From NCBI GenBank assembly GCA_965249925.1, contig OZ252260.1:4836001-4900000 (forward strand): 64,000 bases of DNA, given 5' to 3'. This DNA is from Hoeflea_A sp965249925. GTDB lineage: Bacteria; Pseudomonadota; Alphaproteobacteria; Rhizobiales; Rhizobiaceae. Position 1 is the stretch's first letter. The number at the start of each line of letters is the position of its first letter. Shown piece after piece: positions 44,731 to 53,418 of this stretch. The notes below the pieces were generated by a model. It did no database searches and was not told where the DNA came from. It was given only the letters and a program-made list of their open reading frames with translations. Made by a program: the position numbers and the translations under genes.

Positions 44731-46481
44731 ACGACCTCCTCAAGGTGGAAGGCTTGCGCGTTGGCTTCGGACAAAGCCCGCAGGACAATGAGGTCGTACG
44801 TGGCATCAGCTTCACCGTTGCGGCGGGCGAAACGCTTGCCGTTGTCGGTGAAAGCGGGTCCGGCAAATCGGTGACGGCCCTGTCGGTCAACCGCCTGGTC
44901 GACTTCGGCGGTGGACGCATCACCGCCGGGTCGGTGACCTGGCGGAAGGCCGATGGCGCCAGCGTTGACCTGACCGCGGCCTCGGAGAACGAACTGACCC
45001 GCATTCGCGGTGCCGAAATCGGCATGATCTTTCAGGAGCCGATGACGTCGCTCAACCCGGTCTGGACCATCGGTCGGCAGATCGAGGAGTCGTTCCGATT
45101 GCATCACGGACTGACCGGCCGGCAGGCAGCCGCAGCGGCACGCGATGCGCTCGACCGGGTGCGCATTCCGGACGCGGCGCGCCGCCTGAAATATTACCCA
45201 AACCAGTTGTCGGGCGGCATGTTGCAGCGAGTAATGATCGCCACGGCGCTCGCCTGTAATCCCCGTCTGCTGATCGCCGACGAGCCGACGACCGCGCTCG
45301 ACGTTACCGTGCAGGCGCAGATCATGGCGCTGCTTGCCGAACTGCGGCGCGAAACCGGCATGGCGATGATCTTCATCACCCACGACATCGGTCTTGTCGC
45401 CGGCATCGCCGATCGGATTATGGTCATGCAAAACGGCGAAGCGGTCGAGCAGGGCGACCTCAATGATATTCTCGACCGCCCGCAGCATCCCTACACCCGC
45501 CACCTGTTGCACGCCGTCCCGCGTTTTACCGGCGGTCGCACCGTGCGGCAGGATAGGCGCCGCAACGGCAAGGCCGAACCGGCGCTGACGGTCGACAATC
45601 TGGTGGTGCGGTTCCCGGTCAAAAGCGGGCTGTTCGGTCGCACTGCCGGTGCCGTTCACGCGGTGGACGGCATTGACTTCGATCTGTTGCCCGGTGAGAC
45701 GCTGGCCATCGTTGGCGAAAGCGGCTCCGGCAAATCGACGACCGCCCGGGCGATCCTTGGACTGGAACCGTCGACCCGCGGCCGCTTCACGGTCGCGGCG
45801 CCGGACACTGCCGGCACTCGCATCTCCCGACCGCTCCAGATGGTGTTCCAGAACCCGTATGCATCGCTTAATCCACGGCTCAACGTGGAGAGTCTGCTGG
45901 CCGAACCGGTGATCGCCAACGACGGGCGGGTCAGCGCCGACATGCGTACGAGAATGACGCGATTGCTGGCGCGGGTCGGCCTGCCGCAGGACTGCCTGGA
46001 ACGCTATCCGCATGAATTCTCGGGCGGCCAGCGCCAGCGTCTGTGCATCGCCAGGGCGCTGATGCTCAATCCGTCGGTGCTGGTGCTCGACGAGGCGGTC
46101 TCGGCACTGGACGTTTCGGTGCAGGCGCGCGTGCTGGAGCTTCTGGTCGATCTGCAGCGGGAATACGGACTGGCCTACCTGTTCATTTCGCACGATATGG
46201 CCGTCGTCGAGCGCATTGCCCACAGGATCGCCGTTGTCTACGCCGGCCAGATCGTCGAGATCGGCGATGCGGCCTCGGTTCTCTCTTCGCCGCGCCACCC
46301 GTACACCAGGAAACTGATCGACGCGGTGCCCAGTATCGACCGCCGCCGCGCGCATTTCGAGCTGGACACCCGCCAGGTTCCGTCGCTCGTGCGTCCCCGG
46401 GGATACGAGCCGCCACCGGCGAACTGGCAGCGTTTCGGACCGGATCACGTCGCGCGCGGCGAGACCCGGCCAGACCCATGA
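44727..46481 (+). CDS. Fused double ATP-binding protein (DppD-DppF type)
   Basis: A 584-residue protein with two full ABC ATPase domains. Domain 1 (about 1-270) has Walker A GESGSGKSVT, signature LSGGMLQR and Walker B LLIADEPTTALD. Domain 2 (about 280-575) has GESGSGKSTT, FSGGQRQR and VLVLDEAVSALD, with Ala in place of the usual Pro after DE. Both end in the RHPYTRKLIDAVP-type tail that follows peptide transporter ATPases. Fusion of DppD and DppF in one chain is a known arrangement. It starts at 44727 overlapping dppC. Confidence 0.94.
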   Translation: MNDLLKVEGLRVGFGQSPQDNEVVRGISFTVAAGETLAVVGESGSGKSVTALSVNRLVDFGGGRITAGSVTWRKADGASVDLTAASENELTRIRGAEIGMIFQEPMTSLNPVWTIGRQIEESFRLHHGLTGRQAAAAARDALDRVRIPDAARRLKYYPNQLSGGMLQRVMIATALACNPRLLIADEPTTALDVTVQAQIMALLAELRRETGMAMIFITHDIGLVAGIADRIMVMQNGEAVEQGDLNDILDRPQHPYTRHLLHAVPRFTGGRTVRQDRRRNGKAEPALTVDNLVVRFPVKSGLFGRTAGAVHAVDGIDFDLLPGETLAIVGESGSGKSTTARAILGLEPSTRGRFTVAAPDTAGTRISRPLQMVFQNPYASLNPRLNVESLLAEPVIANDGRVSADMRTRMTRLLARVGLPQDCLERYPHEFSGGQRQRLCIARALMLNPSVLVLDEAVSALDVSVQARVLELLVDLQREYGLAYLFISHDMAVVERIAHRIAVVYAGQIVEIGDAASVLSSPRHPYTRKLIDAVPSIDRRRAHFELDTRQVPSLVRPRGYEPPPANWQRFGPDHVARGETRPDP

Positions 46482-46503
46482 CACGCAACAGGAAGGACAA
46501 CCC

Positions 46504-47622
46504 ATGGACCCCATCTGGGCCGTCGGACTGATGACAGGCACCGTTCTCGACGGAAACATCGACGTGGCACTGATCAAGACGGACGGCGAGGGGGTCGAGG
46601 CATTCGGGCCCTACACCCTTGCGCCTTACCCGCAATCCACGCGCACGCTTCTGGAGCGCACTGTCGAGGCAGCGCGCGCCTGGAATTTCAATGGACCCGA
46701 ACCGGCCCTGTTCCGGGAGGCTGAAGAGACGCTGACGCGGGCGCAGTCGAAGGCGGTTCAAGACCTTGTCGAAGGTCACGGCATGACCATGGCCGATATC
46801 GGGATCGTCGGATTTCATGGCCAAACCGTATTGCACAGAGCCCCTTCGAACGGACAGCGCGGCAGGACCCGGCAGCTCGCCGACGGCGCGTTGATGCACG
46901 AAATTCTCGGAACGCCGATCGCCTACGATTTCCGCTCGGCCGACATGCGTGCCGGCGGGCAGGGGGCACCGCTCTCGGCGGCCTATCACGCGGCGTTGCT
47001 GCGCAAGGCCGGCACGAACGGCGACACCGCGGTGCTCAATCTCGGCGGGGTGGCCAACATCACCTGGTGGGATGGCGGGGAGCGGGTCATTGCCTTTGAC
47101 ACAGGACCGGCGAACGCTCCGCTCAACGATTTCGTCAAGGCGCGCGGTTTGGGTGACATGGATCATGAGGGCCGGCTGTCGGCCGCCGGAACCGTCGATG
47201 AGGACCGCCTGGCCGAACTGCTGCGGCATCCTTACCTTGTCACGCCCTTTCCGAAGTCTTTAGACCGGTTCGATTTCAGCGCCTCGATGGCCGACGGCAA
47301 GAATACCGAGGACGGTGCAGCCCTGCTGGCGGCCTTCACGGCGGCCGCCGTCGGCAAGGCGCTCGACCTTCTGCCGCGCCGGCCTCGCCGCCTTATCGTC
47401 TGCGGCGGCGGGCGTCACAATCCGACGATTATGGCGATGCTCGGCCCGCGCGCCGGGGTCGAGGCCGTCCCGGCGGAAACCATGGGCTGGAGCGGCGATG
47501 CGATCGAAGCTCAGTGCTTTGCCTTCCTGGCGGTGCGCGTGCTACGTGACCTGCCGATCAGTTTCCCGAGCACCACCGGCGTGCCCGAACCGATGCGAGG
47601 CGGTCGGCTCGCGCGTGCATAG
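46504..47622 (+). CDS. anmK: Anhydro-N-acetylmuramic acid kinase AnmK
   Basis: A 372-residue AnmK that converts 1,6-anhydro-MurNAc to MurNAc-6-phosphate. The N-terminal loop reads GLMTGTVLDGNIDVALI, a variant of the usual SGTSxDG. FHGQTVLH, LNLGGVANIT, FDTGPANAPLNDF and GGGRHNPTIM are present. It ends the recycling operon and supplies MurQ substrate. Its last 504 coding bases are duplicated at 55460-55963 and, in degenerate form, near 51715-51954. Confidence 0.94.
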   Translation: MDPIWAVGLMTGTVLDGNIDVALIKTDGEGVEAFGPYTLAPYPQSTRTLLERTVEAARAWNFNGPEPALFREAEETLTRAQSKAVQDLVEGHGMTMADIGIVGFHGQTVLHRAPSNGQRGRTRQLADGALMHEILGTPIAYDFRSADMRAGGQGAPLSAAYHAALLRKAGTNGDTAVLNLGGVANITWWDGGERVIAFDTGPANAPLNDFVKARGLGDMDHEGRLSAAGTVDEDRLAELLRHPYLVTPFPKSLDRFDFSASMADGKNTEDGAALLAAFTAAAVGKALDLLPRRPRRLIVCGGGRHNPTIMAMLGPRAGVEAVPAETMGWSGDAIEAQCFAFLAVRVLRDLPISFPSTTGVPEPMRGGRLARA

Positions 47623-47710
47623 CCTGGGCTGTGTATTCTTAATGATAAGTCTGCTTACAGCTGCACACAGGCCATAATTGACGCGGCCGACAATGTCGCG
47701 TTTGCGGGAC
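47119..47710 (+). repeat. Direct repeat copy 1: 3' end of anmK plus downstream tail
   Basis: This 592-bp stretch (the intact anmK 3' end and about 88 bp after its stop) recurs at 55460-56052 with few differences. The shared tail begins TAGCCTGGG and ends near CAATGTCGCGTTTGCGG. Copy 2, 51715-52042, shares the end of the gene and the tail but is more diverged. Confidence 0.85.
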
Positions 47711-47989
47711 GGAGCAGTCTCTCGCACTTGCATTGAACACTCGAGAAGCGGACTTTGCAGACATGGATGTCAAACCATAATTTGTCTGCATTTGACCCCC
47801 ACAACCGACCTTTATCCGCAAGTTGAGTGAGACGGTCGGCACCTCGTTAAACCGGGCAGTGGTCCGAGATTCTGCTCTGCATCAACCGAGGCAGCATTTT
47901 TGCTCGATCTTGTGTATGCTTGTAATTGCCGTTGGTCAGCCAAACGGTTGTTTGTGATGACAACCCGGCTCGCTTTAACGTGGAAAATA
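47623..47989. other. Gap of 367 bp after anmK: repeat tail and unassigned DNA
   Basis: The first 88 bp are the repeat tail. The next 280 bp hold no convincing gene. Positions 47788-47802 (GCATTTGACCCCCAC) nearly match an arm of the hairpin at 42868-42897 in the opposite orientation. On the minus strand at 47808-47822, TTGCGGATAAAG equals the sequence at the right edge of repeat copy 2. AT content is raised compared with the flanks. Confidence 0.5.
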
Positions 47990-49720
47990 ATGCAACGCAA
48001 ATTAGCTGCGATTTTGGCTATTGATATGGTGGGGTTCACGCGCCTGATGGCGATCGATGAGCCCGGTACGCTGCAACGATGGCGAGAATTGCGGACCGAA
48101 TTGATAGACCCCCGGATTGCTCAATTTGGTGGACGTATCGTGAAAGAAATGGGTGATGGCTTGCTTGTGGATTTTGCAAGCGTCGTAGACGGCGCGAATT
48201 GCGCCTATATCACTCAGTGCGCCATTTCAGATCGTTCCGATGATCGCGACGACCAGATCCAGTTCCGCATGGGCTTGAACCTGGGTGACATCATCGTGGA
48301 CAATGACGACATATTCGGCGACGGTGTGAACATCGCGGCCAGAATTGAGGCGCTTGCGGAACCTGGAAGCGTGCTCGTCTCGGAATCGGCGTATCACCAG
48401 CTGAGAGGCAAAACGGATCTCCAGTTCGAAGATCTCGGCGATCAAGAGCTGAAGAATGTGACTGACCCGCTCCGGGTGTACCGCATTGCAGGCACCTCCG
48501 CTACAAAGCCGAAGACTGCCCCAGCCATGTTGTCGCGGCCGGCGGTGGCCGTTCTGCCGCTGACCAATATGAGTGGCGATGATGAACAGGAATATTTTTC
48601 AGACGGTCTTACCGAAGATATTATTACCGCGCTTTCTTACTGCCGTACATTTCCGGTCATCGCGAGGAACTCCACCTTTGTTTACAAAGGGAAATCTGTC
48701 GATCCGCGAAAGGTCGCTCAAGAACTGGGAGCTCGTTACCTGCTCGAGGGGAGCGTGCGGAAAGCCGGCAATCGCGTCAGGGTCACAGTTCAGCTTATCG
48801 ACGCCAAGAGTGGGCATCATGTTTGGGCGGAAAAATATGACCGGGAGCTTGTAGAAATATTTGAGCTTCAGGACGAATTGACACAATCGATAGCTGCAAT
48901 CATTGAGCCGGCTATCACGCTAGCTGAACAATCTCGTGCCAAAGCCAACGCTGCGTCCGATGTGGATGCATGGGATCTGTATCTTCGCGCAACGGATTGC
49001 ATGAACCGATTTACCGCTGAAGCTGATCGAGAAGCCAGAGATTTATTCAAGCAGGCGCTCGAAATTGATCCTTCCTACGCACAAGCATCTTGCGGAATTG
49101 CAATGACCTACCTGCACGGGATCTTTCTCAAAAACGTAGAAAACCACGATGCCGCTGTTGTGAATGTGGTCGAAGCGGCGAAGCAGGCTGTGCGCCTGGA
49201 TGACAACCACTCGGACGCACACTTGGCTCTTGGCCTGGGATACATGTGGTCTCGAGAACACGATAAGGCTGTTGCCGAGGTTCGGCGCGCGCTTGAATGT
49301 AATCCAAGCAGCGCGCTGTCACATGTGATTCTCGGTAACGTCCTGGACGTCGCGGGCGAACCTGAACAAGGTATCCCGCATTTGCAGCTTGGATTAAGAC
49401 TTAATCCGCTGGAGCCGCGTCGACATTATGCGATGACGTGGCTCGCGGGCGCTTTCCTCAACGCCCGAAATTATTCCGAGGCGCTAGATCAGCTGAATAA
49501 TGCGATATCCAGGCAGACCGATTATCCGCTCACTCATTTGTTCAAAGCAGTGTGCAATTATTATCTCAAGAATTGGCCCGAGGCAGAACTATCGCTTCAA
49601 GAATGTGAGGCACTGGAATCTGGTTTTGCATCCCAGTTCATAAGGTGGCGGGCATACAAGAAAGAAGCCGATAACGAACACATGATCGTTCCACTTCAGA
49701 AGCTGGGTGTCGAAGCGTAA
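47990..49720 (+). CDS. Class III adenylate/guanylate cyclase with TolB-like and TPR regions
   Basis: A 576-residue protein. The cyclase domain (about 1-150) carries LAAILAIDMVGFTRLM, EMGDGLLVDF and IFGDGVNIAARIEALAEPG, the usual metal-aspartate and core segments. A TolB-like stretch follows (about 180-300: AVAVLPLTNMSGDDEQEYFSDG), and the rest is TPR-like (about 330-576, repeated LALGLGYMW and LEIDPSYAQASCGIA patterns). The ATG at 47990 follows GGAAAA; upstream frame residues look non-coding. The architecture is common in alphaproteobacteria. It is less GC-rich than the core genes and follows repeat copy 1. Confidence 0.85.
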   Translation: MQRKLAAILAIDMVGFTRLMAIDEPGTLQRWRELRTELIDPRIAQFGGRIVKEMGDGLLVDFASVVDGANCAYITQCAISDRSDDRDDQIQFRMGLNLGDIIVDNDDIFGDGVNIAARIEALAEPGSVLVSESAYHQLRGKTDLQFEDLGDQELKNVTDPLRVYRIAGTSATKPKTAPAMLSRPAVAVLPLTNMSGDDEQEYFSDGLTEDIITALSYCRTFPVIARNSTFVYKGKSVDPRKVAQELGARYLLEGSVRKAGNRVRVTVQLIDAKSGHHVWAEKYDRELVEIFELQDELTQSIAAIIEPAITLAEQSRAKANAASDVDAWDLYLRATDCMNRFTAEADREARDLFKQALEIDPSYAQASCGIAMTYLHGIFLKNVENHDAAVVNVVEAAKQAVRLDDNHSDAHLALGLGYMWSREHDKAVAEVRRALECNPSSALSHVILGNVLDVAGEPEQGIPHLQLGLRLNPLEPRRHYAMTWLAGAFLNARNYSEALDQLNNAISRQTDYPLTHLFKAVCNYYLKNWPEAELSLQECEALESGFASQFIRWRAYKKEADNEHMIVPLQKLGVEA

Positions 49721-49908
49721 TTGACGCTGATGTTTCGTTGGCAAGAGGTTGCGAATGTCTGCATTTGGTATCGAATCTGATATCGAAATTTCATTAGGGC
49801 ATATCTGTTCCGGGCTCGCTGGGACCCTTGGGGCAATGTCTTTTGACGTCGATATGGGGAAGAAATGTTGCTTGTTTTCGCGAAACGACCACCTGCTTCC
49901 GCAAGCGC
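49721..49908. other. Gap between cyclase and SDR genes
   Basis: This 188-bp convergent gap contains no feature I can support. Confidence 0.4.
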
Positions 49909-50802
49909 TCAGTTTCCATTTTGCTTCATAATCTCTCCAGTAATAAACGACGCTGACGGACTGCAAAGATACTCAACCGTGGATGCGATTTCGTCCGCTG
50001 TACCGGGTCTCCCAACCGGCGTCTCGGACACAATCGCATCAATGCGTTCTTGCGGCCATGTTCCGATAAAGCCTGTGCCTTCAATGAAACCGGGCGCGAC
50101 AGCGTTGACTGTCATGCCTTCCGAAGAGAGTTCACGTGCAAAGCCCATGACGAGGCCGTGCAGGCCGGACTTGCTGGCTGCATAAATGGATGAGCCCGCT
50201 GCGCGTCCTCCAGTGTATGCAGCGATGGAGCTTACAAAGATTATCCGCCCGTCAGGGCGACTCATCGCCGGCGCAATGGCTGCACTTAGGTAGAACGCGC
50301 CGGACAAATTTGTGCCCAAGACCTCGTCCCAGTTTTTAACCAAGACCTCGTAAGACTGATCCAGCTTTCCACCGCGCGCAAAGCCCGCGCAATTGACCAG
50401 GATGGCAACTTCCTCATCGTGGCCTACCAGTTCGCTCCCGAAACGTCCGACAGTCTCTGCGTTGCTAACGTCAAGCACATAAGGTTCGAAGGCAGCACCG
50501 ATATCATTGCGTAGACTTTCGAGCTTCTCACCGTCCCGACCCAAGCCTATCACTCGATGTGTCTTCGCCAAGCGCCGCGACACCGCTTCCCCTATTCTTG
50601 ATCCTGCGCCAGATACGACTGCAAGCTGGTGAAACAGTCTTACGCTTAAGCAGACATTTATCGGTAGCGCAGCATTTGGAGGTGTGGGCTCGATCCCGCC
50701 ATGGACGGAAGATAAGATCGCCCGCGTTCGCGGGCTTGATTTTTGTTTGCCACTAATGCCGCCAGCAGCGGCATCGGCAATTACCAATAAAGCGAAGAGC
50801 AA
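49909..50802 (-). CDS. Short-chain dehydrogenase/reductase, start uncertain
   Basis: A short-chain dehydrogenase whose recognisable part begins at about 50630: AVVSGAGSRIGEAV (nucleotide loop), ILVNCAGFARGG, FVSSIAAYTGG, the catalytic YAASKSG and NAVAPGFIEGTGF. The upstream 55 residues of the open frame (TTG start at 50802) show no SDR similarity and there is no ATG, GTG or TTG near the true N-terminus. A CTG at 50637 is the nearest possibility. The C-terminus (FITGEIMKQNGN) is a few residues short of the usual SDR end. Upstream sequence may have been replaced by rearrangement. Confidence 0.7.
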   Translation of the reverse strand: MLFALLVIADAAAGGISGKQKSSPRTRAILSSVHGGIEPTPPNAALPINVCLSVRLFHQLAVVSGAGSRIGEAVSRRLAKTHRVIGLGRDGEKLESLRNDIGAAFEPYVLDVSNAETVGRFGSELVGHDEEVAILVNCAGFARGGKLDQSYEVLVKNWDEVLGTNLSGAFYLSAAIAPAMSRPDGRIIFVSSIAAYTGGRAAGSSIYAASKSGLHGLVMGFARELSSEGMTVNAVAPGFIEGTGFIGTWPQERIDAIVSETPVGRPGTADEIASTVEYLCSPSASFITGEIMKQNGN

Positions 50803-50807
50803 ATATC

Positions 50808-51626
50808 ATGTCAGAGATTTATCCTAATTCTCCAGCCGTTCTGAGCGACGACCAAGTACAACAGTTCATCCGGGATGGATTTGTCCGGCTCGATCGTGCA
50901 TTCCCCCGCGAGCTTGCCGACGAGTGTCTCTCCTACTTATGGCGTGATACCGGCTGTGACCCGGATGACCCCTCCACCTGGACGCAACCGGTCATCTGGA
51001 TTGATGGCCATGGTGAGGAGCCATTCGAAAAGGCTATCAATACACCCAGGCTTCACGGGGCACTCGATCAAATCGTTGGTAAGGAGCGGTGGCGCCCACG
51101 CACGGGTATCGGAAGCTTTCCGATACGGTTTCCAAGCTCTATTGATCAGGGCGATACCGGTTGGCACGTGGACAAGAGCTTTGCGGCGGAGGAATCTGTT
51201 CCGGGTGACTTTAACTCGTGGCGTGCGAACGTCACGTCCAAGAACCGGGCGTTGTTGATGCTCTTCTTGTTTTCCGATGTGGGACAGAGGGATGCACCAA
51301 CGCGGATCAGGGTCGGATCTCACGTCGATATCGCCCGTTTGCTCCAACCCGCTGGCGAAGCGGGGTTACAGTCGATTAAAATTGATGCGGCGGCAAATGC
51401 CCTAACGCATTGTCCAGAGGCGCTAGCGACTGGCGAAGCGGGGACCGTCTTTCTTTGCCATCCATTTCTTGTCCACGCAGCGCAACTCAATCGCGGAAAG
51501 ACACCACGGTTCCTCGCCCAACCTTGCCTGCATCCCAGGGTGCCGCTTCAATTGTCCCGGGATGACAAAGACTACTCGCCTGTTGAAATTGCTATTCGCC
51601 AGGCCATTGGGAAACAGGGTAACTGA
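50808..51626 (+). CDS. Phytanoyl-CoA dioxygenase (PhyH) family protein
   Basis: A 272-residue Fe(II)/2-oxoglutarate-dependent oxygenase of the PhyH type. The HxD iron motif is in TGWHVDKSF (near 118) and the distal His with the 2-OG-binding Arg is in VFLCHPFLVHAAQLNRGKTPR. The N-terminus (VLSDDQVQQFIRDGFVRLDRAF) is typical. It faces the SDR gene divergently with a 5-bp gap. The substrate is unknown. Confidence 0.85.
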   Translation: MSEIYPNSPAVLSDDQVQQFIRDGFVRLDRAFPRELADECLSYLWRDTGCDPDDPSTWTQPVIWIDGHGEEPFEKAINTPRLHGALDQIVGKERWRPRTGIGSFPIRFPSSIDQGDTGWHVDKSFAAEESVPGDFNSWRANVTSKNRALLMLFLFSDVGQRDAPTRIRVGSHVDIARLLQPAGEAGLQSIKIDAAANALTHCPEALATGEAGTVFLCHPFLVHAAQLNRGKTPRFLAQPCLHPRVPLQLSRDDKDYSPVEIAIRQAIGKQGN

Positions 51627-51714
51627 CTTTTTCTTTCGCTGCTCCGTTATGTTTTTTTGTGCGGGGCGGCCCTCTTGTTCAATTGCTGCGCGCAGGATGG
51701 GCTCTTTCGAGACC
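51627..51714. other. Short gap after PhyH gene
   Basis: This 88-bp stretch leads into the degenerate anmK remnant. No gene is evident. Confidence 0.3.
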
Positions 51715-51954
51715 TTTGCTGCCGGGGGCACCAGAGGCAACACGGCGGACGATCCCACCATTCGCCGCGATCTCCACGAACAGCCGCTGTCAAAACGATG
51801 TCCGAGTGGCCGACGGCCTGGGCAGCGCCGATGCGATCGAAGCCGAGTGCTTTACCTTCCTGGCGGTACGCGTGCTGCGTGACCTGCCGACAGCTTTCCA
51901 AGCACCACTGGCGTGCCGGAGCCCACAGGCGGCGGTCGGCTCGCGGGGGCATAG
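51715..51954 (+). pseudogene. Degenerate anmK 3'-end remnant (repeat copy 2)
   Basis: Reading different frames, stretches such as AGGTRGNTADDPTIRRDLHEQ and, in another frame, DAIEAECFTFLAVRVLRDLP resemble the AnmK C-terminus (GGGRHNPTIM and DAIEAQCFAFLAVRVLRDLP). At least one frameshift separates them. The end stop (TAG 51952-51954) corresponds to that of anmK. It is more diverged than copy 3, so it is probably older or from a different donor. Confidence 0.7.
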
Positions 51955-52042
51955 CCTGGGCCGTGTATTCATAAATGATAAAGTCTGCTTTCAGCTGCAC
52001 ACAGGCCATAATTTGACGCGGCCGACAATGACGCGTTTGCGG
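51955..52042 (+). repeat. Direct repeat copy 2 tail
   Basis: The sequence after the degenerate anmK stop (CCTGGGCCGTGTATTC onward) matches the tails of copies 1 and 3 and ends at GCGTTTGCGGA, the same right-hand edge as the other copies. Confidence 0.75.
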
Positions 52043-52208
52043 ATAAAGTGACAAAGTTCGTTCAAGAGGGATGTTTGATTTGCGACGCGTTGAACGCTGC
52101 TACCTGTTCTAAAATCATCTGAGCTTACGACCTTGCTGGTCGCGGCGAGGAACATGGCAAGTGTCCACAATGCCAGTTGCGGATTTGTCTGTTTGTCAAA
52201 TCTGCCCA
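52043..52208. other. Gap between repeat copy 2 and the DddP-like gene
   Basis: About 166 bp of moderate GC without a supported feature, starting with ATAAAGTGACAAAG. Confidence 0.4.
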
Positions 52209-53417
52209 TTAGTCCAGAAGCGCTTCCTCGAATTCCATATCTGACAGGATCCGAGGACCCCGGTCGGTGATGAGGATCTGCTGTTCCAGCTTGACGCCCT
52301 CGCGCCCGCCCGGGGTACCGGCATAACTTTCGACGCAGACTACCATGTCCGGCTCAATGATGCCGTCATGGCCGATGGCCTTCACCCTGTCGGCGTGAAT
52401 GATCAGTGGGAATTCATTGCAAAGGCCCGAGCCGTGGGCGATAGCCGGCTGCTCGTAGGCGCAGTACGCTTCCGGCATACGCCAGGCCAGGTCGGCGATT
52501 TCGTAGAACGACCGCCCGGGCTGAAACAGCTCGACATTGCGGCTGACCTGTTCGTGGGCGAGATTGTAGAGCCGGCGCTGGTCGTCACGGGGGCGGGCTT
52601 CGCCGACGGTCCAGCTGCGCGAGATGTCCGCGCCATAACCGTGCGGGCCGATCATGTCCGAATCCAGACAGATGATGTCGCCCGCCTCGACCCGCCGGTC
52701 GCTCGATTCCTGGTACCAGGGGTTGGTGCGTGGTCCCGAACTCAAGAGGCGTGTCTCGATCCAGTCGCCACCAAATTCGATGTTGGTCTGGTGCAGGATA
52801 GACCAGATGGCGTTTTCGGTGATGCCAGGCCTTGTCTGCGCGATCATCCGGCGGATCGCCTCCTGGCAGACGGCGACGGATTGCGTGATCGCCTCCACCT
52901 CTTCCTTCGTCTTGATCAGCCGCGCCAGGTGGGCAACCTCGAAACCGTCGTGAAGGACGATCCGCGCGTCGCGCAGCAGATCGACACCCAGGGGATCGAG
53001 CCTGTCCACGGCGAGCCGCCGGTTGCCGCCGCCATGGATTCGCATCAGATCGATGATTTCCGCCGCCCAGTCCTTGGCGAACTCGGCCACCCGCGGGCCC
53101 GACACGAAGTGATGCCAGGTCTTGGCCATGTGCACCTCGTCGACGGCGGGGCGACCCTCGACCATGAATTCGCAGCCGGCATATTCGAACAGGATCGTCG
53201 GTCCCTCCGCTGCCACGAAGACGTAGCGGCAGGGATTGTGCAGGGAATAGACCTGCATGTTGGTCGTGCCGGTGGCGTAGCGAATGTTGACGGGATCGTA
53301 GAACAGGCCGGCTGCACAGTCGCACTCGATCAGCTTCCTTTTCAGCCGAGCAATACGGCCCAGATCAAGGCGGCGATGCCAGTCGGCATCCCGATCTGGT
53401 GTCAGATCGCTCATCAT
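52209..53417 (-). CDS. M24-family DddP-like protein (DMSP lyase homologue)
   Basis: A 402-residue M24 pita-bread-fold protein very like DddP, the DMSP lyase that makes DMS and acrylate. Shared stretches are DPVNIRYATGTTNMQ, GGDWIETRLLSSGPRTNPW and DSDMIGPHGYGADISRSW. Metal ligands are visible: two Asp of DSD, Asp of GAD, His of AHGSGLC, Glu of VESYAG and Glu of KLEQQ. The residue I recall as the catalytic Asp of Ruegeria DddP, in HGVGLCDEW, is Asn here (HGSGLCNEF), so DMSP cleavage is uncertain. ATG 53417 or 53414 is used; the longer frame has no similarity. It follows the PhyH gene with a one-base gap. Confidence 0.85.
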   Translation of the reverse strand: MMSDLTPDRDADWHRRLDLGRIARLKRKLIECDCAAGLFYDPVNIRYATGTTNMQVYSLHNPCRYVFVAAEGPTILFEYAGCEFMVEGRPAVDEVHMAKTWHHFVSGPRVAEFAKDWAAEIIDLMRIHGGGNRRLAVDRLDPLGVDLLRDARIVLHDGFEVAHLARLIKTKEEVEAITQSVAVCQEAIRRMIAQTRPGITENAIWSILHQTNIEFGGDWIETRLLSSGPRTNPWYQESSDRRVEAGDIICLDSDMIGPHGYGADISRSWTVGEARPRDDQRRLYNLAHEQVSRNVELFQPGRSFYEIADLAWRMPEAYCAYEQPAIAHGSGLCNEFPLIIHADRVKAIGHDGIIEPDMVVCVESYAGTPGGREGVKLEQQILITDRGPRILSDMEFEEALLD

Positions 53418-53418
53418 T

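Noticed and set aside
44430..46577. Minus-strand open frame of 715 residues
   Set aside because: Antisense to the permease and fused ATPase genes, whose Walker motifs make the plus strand the coding one.
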